Shown here: positions 3,992 to 9,119 of the stretch, in pieces
How the letters are laid out: the number at the start of each line of letters is the position of its first letter
Position numbering within the stretch: position 1 is the stretch's first letter
Assembly (NCBI GenBank): GCA_902488815.1
Contig: CABTXP010000046.1
Coordinates: forward strand, 1 to 9,119
DNA from: an uncultured Eubacteriales bacterium
Lineage (GTDB): Bacteria; Bacillota; Clostridia; Tissierellales; Peptoniphilaceae
Reading direction: 5' to 3'
Length of the DNA stretch: 9,119 nt
Made by a program: the position numbers and the translations under genes
Notes under the pieces: generated by a model
Databases searched by the model: none
Seen by the model: only the letters and a program-made list of their open reading frames with translations
What the model was told of the DNA's origin: nothing

Positions 3992-6055
3992 ATGAACAGA
4001 AAATTTTTATATGGACTTATTATTATTTCAATAATTTTTTCCATATTTTTTGTAAAAGGAAGAATAGAAGTTGAGAATAATTACAAGACCTATGATGTAG
4101 TTGCAAGTTACGAAGACTTTGCCACATTGGCTGCGGAGCGTGAAGAAAGTACCGTAGAATACTTTAAAGCTTTAAAAGCTTCGGGATTTAATTCCGTTGC
4201 AATTTTAGAAGATACAATTAACCAAATGGAAAGTGAACCTACTTCAACTATCTCTACCGAAATGCGCGGCACGGACTTAATAATAAAGGGTAGTCCCAAG
4301 GAGATTGACAGAATTGCTTCTCACATTAACGACACTCTCTTGGAACCTCGTAATGTGGAACGTATTTCTGAAAACGAAATAATTATTGAAGGAAAAGCTA
4401 CCGACATTATTACTTACAGCGACAATGCGGCTATATATTTGGACAGATATGCCGTTAGAAGTACGAAGGGATCCGTCCTTGAATTTGTCGGCATAGGCTT
4501 TGACCAAGAAAAAATTGATACTGTAAAAGCGGCGGGCTTAAATGTAATTTTAAGACCTATTTACGACAACGCCTTTCAGTCGGCGGAAAAATCTATGGAC
4601 AGATTATTTGCAACAATTGACGACAATGATTTGGAAGGCTCATATTTAATTTTTAACGGCAGAAAGTCCTACGGCGCCGATGAAGATACAACGGACACGA
4701 TAAATAAATTCGGAGAAGAACTAAGCAAGAGAAAAATGTTCTTAGGTCTTGTAGAAGCTACAAACCAAAGAGGGCACTTGGAAGTTCAAGGACTTAATCC
4801 CATAGCTTCAAGAGAAGATGTGGGAATGGTAAGAGTATTCCCAACGTGGGACTACATTCAAAAAGAATATGACTACGGCATTCCAAACCACCACAAGGGC
4901 GAGGAAATTGCAAATGTTTACTATAGAGCTGTAAGCGAAAGAAATATCGCCTCAATATATGTAAGACCTTTTATTGACAACAAGGTAACAGTAAAAGACC
5001 CGGCAGACTATGAAAGAGTTTTGTCATCCCTTGAAGCTCATTTAAACGAGAGAGGAGTGACTAATGGACCTATAGATGCCATGGGTAATTGGAATGTGAA
5101 GTACAAAATGAAGCTTCCAATTGCAGTAGGCATTGTTGCGGCGGGCGTGCTTTTGTTCTCAACTATATTCGCACCGCCGGCCATTGTGGAAGGGATTTTA
5201 TTCTTCATCGGCGTATGTGTGTCCTTATTAATCTACGGATTTGGCAAAAAACTTTCCTTTGGAGATACATTCTTTAACCTACTTGGAATTATTATTTATC
5301 CGTCCCTTGCTCTGTCCTTTGTATTTAAAAAGTATAACGACTACAGATCCGACGGCATTGTTCACAGATCTGTAAACAGTTATCTAAAGGGCCTTTTAAT
5401 ATTACTGGGGGCAATATTAATATGCTTTGTGGGAGCTTTAATGGAAGTTTCTCTTTTAAGCGGTACGGATCACTTAATGGAGCTGGTAATTTTTAGAGGG
5501 GTAAAGGCTTCACAACTCCTTCCCATCTTTATAAGTATATTTATCTTCGGAGCCTTTGTGGGTTTTTATAGAGAAAAGGTCACAGGCGTGCCTAAGTTTT
5601 CTCTTAAAGAAACTGTAAATATTTTAAATAAAGAAATACTTTTTTGGCACGGAGCCGTTGCGGCAGTTGCTCTTTTAGCCTTAGGCATATTGGTGTTAAG
5701 AAGCGGCAACACAAATGTAAAGCCGCCAACTACGGAACTTTTGTTCAGAAACTTTATGGAACACGCTATGCCTGTAAGGCCGAGGACAAAGGCAATCTTT
5801 ATAGGCTACCCGGCTTTGGTCACATTAATTTACATTGCGCTTAAAAAGAAGAGGGAAGTATTCTCACTAATACTTGCCGTTGCAGGAAGTATCGGTCTTT
5901 CAAATTTGGTAAATACTTTTTCACATATAAGAACGCCGTTTTTAATCAGTGTCCAAAGAATCGGAGGGGAGTTTGTAATTGCAATCATAACTTCAATTAT
6001 TTGGATAGCTGTAGTGGAAATTATCTCTTTAATCTATGAGAAGTATTTAAAATGA
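3992..6055 (+). CDS. DUF5693-type polytopic membrane protein of unknown activity, first gene of a cell-wall polysaccharide operon
   Basis: This 687-residue protein has an N-terminal hydrophobic helix (about 5-21), then about 350 hydrophilic residues, then a C-terminal block of roughly eight to nine membrane segments (near 374-391, 395-415, 424-445, 464-485, 503-525, 552-569, 600-616, 622-640 and 660-683). The soluble part probably lies outside the membrane. It alternates short hydrophobic strands with helices (LEFVGIGF, LNVILRPIY, GSYLIFNG, MFLGLVEA, VGMVRVFP, ASIYVRPF), suggesting a TIM-barrel-like fold. The stretch RPRTKAIFIGYP (596-607), just before a membrane helix, looks like a family signature. 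I recognise it from memory as DUF5693, a family I associate with csaB neighbourhoods. Its stop overlaps the csaB start by ATGA, so the two are translationally coupled. No biochemical activity is assigned. A role in export, polymerisation or modification of the lipid-linked polymer is inference. The start has GGAGG four bases upstream. Confidence 0.8.
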   Translation: MNRKFLYGLIIISIIFSIFFVKGRIEVENNYKTYDVVASYEDFATLAAEREESTVEYFKALKASGFNSVAILEDTINQMESEPTSTISTEMRGTDLIIKGSPKEIDRIASHINDTLLEPRNVERISENEIIIEGKATDIITYSDNAAIYLDRYAVRSTKGSVLEFVGIGFDQEKIDTVKAAGLNVILRPIYDNAFQSAEKSMDRLFATIDDNDLEGSYLIFNGRKSYGADEDTTDTINKFGEELSKRKMFLGLVEATNQRGHLEVQGLNPIASREDVGMVRVFPTWDYIQKEYDYGIPNHHKGEEIANVYYRAVSERNIASIYVRPFIDNKVTVKDPADYERVLSSLEAHLNERGVTNGPIDAMGNWNVKYKMKLPIAVGIVAAGVLLFSTIFAPPAIVEGILFFIGVCVSLLIYGFGKKLSFGDTFFNLLGIIIYPSLALSFVFKKYNDYRSDGIVHRSVNSYLKGLLILLGAILICFVGALMEVSLLSGTDHLMELVIFRGVKASQLLPIFISIFIFGAFVGFYREKVTGVPKFSLKETVNILNKEILFWHGAVAAVALLALGILVLRSGNTNVKPPTTELLFRNFMEHAMPVRPRTKAIFIGYPALVTLIYIALKKKREVFSLILAVAGSIGLSNLVNTFSHIRTPFLISVQRIGGEFVIAIITSIIWIAVVEIISLIYEKYLK

Positions 6056-7152
6056 AAAGAGTTTTAATAAGCGGCTACTACGGTTTTAACAACACCGGAG
6101 ATGAAGCCATACTTAACGGAATTATAGACTCGGTACGAAAGAAGCGAGATGACATTGAACTTGTAGTTCTGTCTCAGTATCCGGAATTTACGGAAAAGAA
6201 ATACAATGTGAGAAGTATTCACAGAAGAGACTTCGGCGCAATTAACAGGGAGCTTAAGAACACCGACGTGTTTTTAAGCGGTGGCGGCTCTTTACTTCAA
6301 GACGTGACAAGTAAGAAGAGCATCTTTTATTACTTGCTGCTCCTTCACATGGCAATGAGAAAAAAAGTTAAGACGATAATTTTCTCTCAAGGGATCGGAC
6401 CTGTTACAGGACCTTTGGCAAAATATCTTACGAAGAAAATTTTAAACAAGGTGGATGTCCTTAACGTAAGAGACCAAAAGAGCCTCGACACTTTAAGAGA
6501 CATGGGAGTAACGCGAGACATACTTGTAACTACGGACACGGTCTTCGGCATTAATAAGCCTTCAAAAGAAATAGGCAAGTCCATTTTGGAAAAAGAAGGA
6601 GTGGACTTAGAGAGAAAGACTGTGGGCATATGTGTCATGGACTGGAAGGGCTTGGGCTACAGAACGTTAAATGAATTTGAAAAGGCCTTTAAAATAATTT
6701 CTGATGCCTTGGATGTGAATATTGTCATTCAACCTCTTTACTACTACAAGGACATGGAGATTTCCAAAGAGCTTTATTTAAGGCTCAAAAAGTTTAACGA
6801 GAACACATTTTTGTTGGAAGAGTACAGACACATTAACGAATATCTTTCCATAATAGGCAACACCGACATATTTGTGTCCGTAAGGCTTCACGGTTTAATA
6901 TTTGCATCACTTATGGGATCATATCCCGTTACAGTTTCTTACGACCCGAAGTGTGAAGGTTTTATGCGAGAGCTTAATCGACACAATATTTTAAGTATTC
7001 AAGATTTTAAGGGCGAAGATTTGGCAAATGAAGTTATTTTTGCATATAATAATCTAAATGCGAACTTAAAAGAAATGAATGAAAGATTAGAAAGTTTTTA
7101 CAAAAAAAGTGAAGTTCACTTGGAAAAATTATTGGAGCTAATAGATAGTTGA
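6052..7152 (+). CDS. csaB: Polysaccharide pyruvyl transferase CsaB
   Basis: CsaB transfers pyruvate from phosphoenolpyruvate to a sugar of the secondary cell-wall polysaccharide. The resulting ketal is commonly the ligand of SLH domains that hold S-layer and surface proteins. This 366-residue protein has no signal peptide and fits the cytoplasmic family. Visible motifs are GYYGFNNTGDEAIL at 8-21, LSGGGSLLQDVTS at 75-87, IFSQGIGPV at 110-118, VRDQKSL at 139-145, SVRLHGLIFASL at 276-287 with Arg278 and His280, and SYDPK at 296-300. The usual D-P-A segment after the second domain boundary reads DTVF (162-165), a mild departure. It overlaps the DUF5693 gene by four bases (ATGA) and the tagA-type gene by four (TTGA), so all three are probably translated together. 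No SLH-protein gene lies in the window, so the cell-surface role rests on family knowledge. Confidence 0.93.
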   Translation: MKRVLISGYYGFNNTGDEAILNGIIDSVRKKRDDIELVVLSQYPEFTEKKYNVRSIHRRDFGAINRELKNTDVFLSGGGSLLQDVTSKKSIFYYLLLLHMAMRKKVKTIIFSQGIGPVTGPLAKYLTKKILNKVDVLNVRDQKSLDTLRDMGVTRDILVTTDTVFGINKPSKEIGKSILEKEGVDLERKTVGICVMDWKGLGYRTLNEFEKAFKIISDALDVNIVIQPLYYYKDMEISKELYLRLKKFNENTFLLEEYRHINEYLSIIGNTDIFVSVRLHGLIFASLMGSYPVTVSYDPKCEGFMRELNRHNILSIQDFKGEDLANEVIFAYNNLNANLKEMNERLESFYKKSEVHLEKLLELIDS

Positions 7153-7910
7153 ACATAGAAAAAATAAGTATTTTTGGAGTTAATGTATTTAATATTACTT
7201 TTGAAGAGTCCATGGAGATATTAAAAGGTTTTTTGAAAGAAGACAGACTTCACACAATATTTACGCCAAACACGGAAATTGTAATGGCGTGTGATGAAGA
7301 TGAAAATTTAAAAGACCTTATTAATTCGGCGGACCTTGTTGTGGCGGACGGCATCGGCCTTGTAATGGGAAGTAAGATGCGGGGCAAACCTTTAAAGGAA
7401 AGGGTGACCGGATACGACATTTCCATGGAGCTTATAGAGCTTGCACAGGAGCAAGGCAACTCTCTTTACTTTGTGGGAGGAGAGCCGGGCATTGCAGCGC
7501 AGGCCAAGGCAAATGTGGAGAAGGACTATCCCGGCATAAACATTGTGGGAGAACACCACGGCTACTTTAAAGGCACTCACTTAGGTCACAAAGGCCACGC
7601 CGAGGAGCTTGAACTTGTAAAGGACATTAATGAAAAATGTCCCGACATAATATTTTTAGGTCTCGGATTTCCAAAACAGGAAATTTGGATAGATGAGTAT
7701 AGAGATAAGTTAAATGCTAAAATAATAATCGGCAACGGCGGAGTCTTAGATGTACTTGCAGGCAAAGCACAGAGAGCGCCGGAGATTTTTATTAAATTAA
7801 ATTTAGAATGGTTTTACCGTCTTATAAAAAATCCTTCAAGGATCAAAAGGCAAATGGCAATTCCCAAGTTTCTTTTTAAAATTATGACAGATAGAGATTC
7901 AGTTAAGTAG
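7149..7910 (+). CDS. tagA: WecB/TagA/CpsF-family glycosyltransferase (likely UDP-ManNAc:GlcNAc-PP-undecaprenol transferase)
   Basis: This 253-residue GT26 enzyme is predicted to add N-acetylmannosamine to GlcNAc-PP-undecaprenol, the committed linkage-unit step of wall teichoic acid or related secondary polymers, at the inner membrane face. Motifs are FTPNTEIV at 38-45, SADLVVADGIGLV at 60-72 with the probable catalytic Asp67, KERVTGYD at 83-90, LYFVGGEPG at 106-114, PDIIFLGLGFPKQE at 165-178, IGNGGVLDVLAG at 194-205, and the basic tail LEWFYRLIKNPSRIKRQ. That tail corresponds to the C-terminal appendage that contacts the membrane and substrate. The start is TTG at 7149, overlapping the csaB stop as TTGA; a TAG directly upstream in frame and the family N-terminus leave no good alternative. 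Only a distant GGAG (7134-7137) precedes it, so initiation probably depends on coupling. The exact sugar is inferred from the family; other members transfer different sugars. Confidence 0.9.
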   Translation: MNIEKISIFGVNVFNITFEESMEILKGFLKEDRLHTIFTPNTEIVMACDEDENLKDLINSADLVVADGIGLVMGSKMRGKPLKERVTGYDISMELIELAQEQGNSLYFVGGEPGIAAQAKANVEKDYPGINIVGEHHGYFKGTHLGHKGHAEELELVKDINEKCPDIIFLGLGFPKQEIWIDEYRDKLNAKIIIGNGGVLDVLAGKAQRAPEIFIKLNLEWFYRLIKNPSRIKRQMAIPKFLFKIMTDRDSVK

Positions 7911-7918
7911 GAGGATGT

Positions 7919-9119
7919 ATGAATATTGAAAATTTAACCGTGAATACTTTGAGAATGTTAAGTGTGGATCAAGTGCAAAGAGCAAACTCCGGACACCCGG
8001 GACTTCCTTTGGGAGCTGCCCCGGCGGCATATACAATCTTTGCAAAAGCAATGAACCACAATCCCAAAGACCCTAATTGGATAAATAGAGACAGATTTAT
8101 TTTGTCCGCAGGTCATGGATCGTCACTACTCTATTCTCTACTACATGTCTTTGGATACGGCCTTACAATTGAAGACTTAAAAAACTTCAGACAAGTTGGC
8201 TCAAAGACTCCGGGTCACCCCGAGTTCGGCCACACTGTAGGAGTTGAATGCTCTACAGGACCATTAGGCCAAGGTTTGGCTACGGCAGTGGGCTTTGCCA
8301 TGGCGGAAAGACACTTGGCTGCGCTTTACAACGAAGAAGAAAAAATCATCGACCACTATACATATGTACTGTGTGGCGACGGTGACTTGCAAGAAGGCAT
8401 TACAAACGAAGCCTCATCTCTTGCAGGGACTTTAAAATTAAATAAATTAATCGTCCTATATGACTCAAACAAAATTACAATTGAAGGAACAACCGACCTT
8501 GCATTTACCGAAAATGTTTTGGAAAGATACAAGGCACTTAACTGGAACACTTTAACTGTTAAAGACGGAAATGACGTCGAAGAAATTTATGCCGCAATTG
8601 AAGAAGCGAAGAAATCGGACAAGCCGACTATAATTGAAGTTAAGACTCAAATCGGCTACGGCTCACCGAGAGTTGGACTTGCAAAGGCTCACGGCGAACC
8701 CTTGGGCGAAGAAAATGTATTAAAGACGAGAGAGTTTTATAAGTTCGGCAGTGAAGAATTTTTCGTGCCGGAAGAAGTTAAGGCTCATGTTGAAGAACTT
8801 CAAAAGGAATTTGAAAAGAAGTACGAAGCTTGGAAGGAAGTTGAAAAGACTTACAGCAAGAACCATCCTGATAAATACAAAGAGCTTATTAAGGCCTTTA
8901 AAAACAAGGGCATAGTAAATGAAATAGATTTGTTTAAAGAAATCGGCGAAGAAATTTTTGCAAAAGACAAAGCCACGAGAGCATCGTCGGGAGAAGTTTT
9001 AAACTTTATTGCAGAGAGAAACAAAACCTTCTTCGGAGGGTCAGCCGACTTAGGTCCTTCAAACAAGAGTACAATAAATAGCTACGAAAGTTTTTCAAGT
9101 GAAAACTACAAGGGCGGCA
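7919..9119 (+). CDS. tkt: Transketolase, N-terminal 400 residues (3' end outside window)
   Basis: The frame opens at ATG 7919 after SD AGGAGG (7909-7914), which includes part of the tagA stop, and stays open to the right edge. About 400 of the usual 650-670 residues are visible. Transketolase is a thiamine-diphosphate enzyme of the non-oxidative pentose phosphate pathway that moves two-carbon units between sugar phosphates. Motifs are RANSGHPG with His26, LSAGHGS with His66, TPGHPEFGHT with His100, STGPLGQGLA, the TPP/metal motif GDGDLQEG at 153-160, YDSNKITIEG at 181-190, AHGEPLG at 257-263, and the start of the pyrimidine-binding domain, GGSADLGPSNKS, at 373-384. All active-site histidines visible so far are present. 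It follows tagA with eight bases between stop and start and no terminator, so it belongs to the same transcript. That is functionally unexpected for a cell-wall operon. The organism may use it to make ribose-5-phosphate and erythrose-4-phosphate. Confidence 0.96.
   Translation, partial: MNIENLTVNTLRMLSVDQVQRANSGHPGLPLGAAPAAYTIFAKAMNHNPKDPNWINRDRFILSAGHGSSLLYSLLHVFGYGLTIEDLKNFRQVGSKTPGHPEFGHTVGVECSTGPLGQGLATAVGFAMAERHLAALYNEEEKIIDHYTYVLCGDGDLQEGITNEASSLAGTLKLNKLIVLYDSNKITIEGTTDLAFTENVLERYKALNWNTLTVKDGNDVEEIYAAIEEAKKSDKPTIIEVKTQIGYGSPRVGLAKAHGEPLGEENVLKTREFYKFGSEEFFVPEEVKAHVEELQKEFEKKYEAWKEVEKTYSKNHPDKYKELIKAFKNKGIVNEIDLFKEIGEEIFAKDKATRASSGEVLNFIAERNKTFFGGSADLGPSNKSTINSYESFSSENYKGG

Noticed and set aside
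1..9119. CRISPR arrays, IS elements, tRNA or rRNA genes, riboswitches, prophage or attachment sites
   Set aside because: No regularly spaced repeats, transposase motifs, terminal inverted repeats, tRNA-like segments or conserved leader folds were seen; nearly all of the window is accounted for by housekeeping and cell-wall genes.

Overview
The window is a stretch of bacterial chromosome from a low-GC, Gram-positive-type anaerobe. It is AT-rich and favours A/T-ending codons. AGA predominates for arginine, Shine-Dalgarno (SD) sites are strong AGGAGG types, and promoters are close to the sigma-A consensus. The MazF protein closely resembles Bacillus EndoA, and csaB/tagA-type cell-wall genes are present. 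I infer a member of the Firmicutes/Bacillota, plausibly an anaerobic coccus of the Tissierellia/Peptoniphilaceae type. No rRNA or other decisive taxonomic marker is present.

Layout. (1) 1-970, plus strand: the 3' end of a MATE-family transporter gene, then a cytoplasmic cyclophilin-type peptidyl-prolyl isomerase whose SD overlaps the transporter stop codon. (2) 1008-1037: a perfect palindromic hairpin shared as a terminator by the converging isomerase and tyrS genes. (3) 1037-2263, minus strand: tyrosyl-tRNA synthetase with an unusual HIGH motif (TLGH) and too little upstream space for a T-box. (4) 2264-2344: a compact divergent promoter region with overlapping opposite promoters and a 9-bp direct repeat. 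(5) 2345-3514, plus: a single ORF fusing holo-ACP synthase (AcpS) to ADP-dependent NAD(P)H-hydrate dehydratase (NnrD). The joint lies on an A7 run where either shifted frame stops almost at once. (6) 3532-3963: a MazF/EndoA endoribonuclease with its own near-consensus promoter and terminator but no antitoxin beside it. (7) 3992-9119, plus: a tightly packed apparent operon. It holds a 687-residue membrane protein (DUF5693-type), csaB polysaccharide pyruvyl transferase (ATGA overlap), a TagA/WecG/CpsF glycosyltransferase (TTG start, 4-nt overlap), and transketolase, which runs off the right edge.

How the genes fit together. acpS followed by mazF recalls the Bacillus order acpS-ydcC-alr-ndoAI-ndoA, here apparently reduced by loss of ydcC, alr and the antitoxin and by addition or fusion of nnrD. 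The DUF5693-csaB-tagA trio looks like part of a secondary cell-wall polysaccharide or teichoic-acid-like pathway. TagA would add a ManNAc-type sugar to an undecaprenyl-linked primer, CsaB would add pyruvyl ketals that commonly serve as ligands for SLH-domain proteins, and the DUF5693 protein would be the membrane partner of unknown activity. Transketolase is a housekeeping gene at the end of this unit. No mobile elements, CRISPR arrays, tRNAs or rRNAs were seen, and no gene-free stretch exceeds 300 bases.
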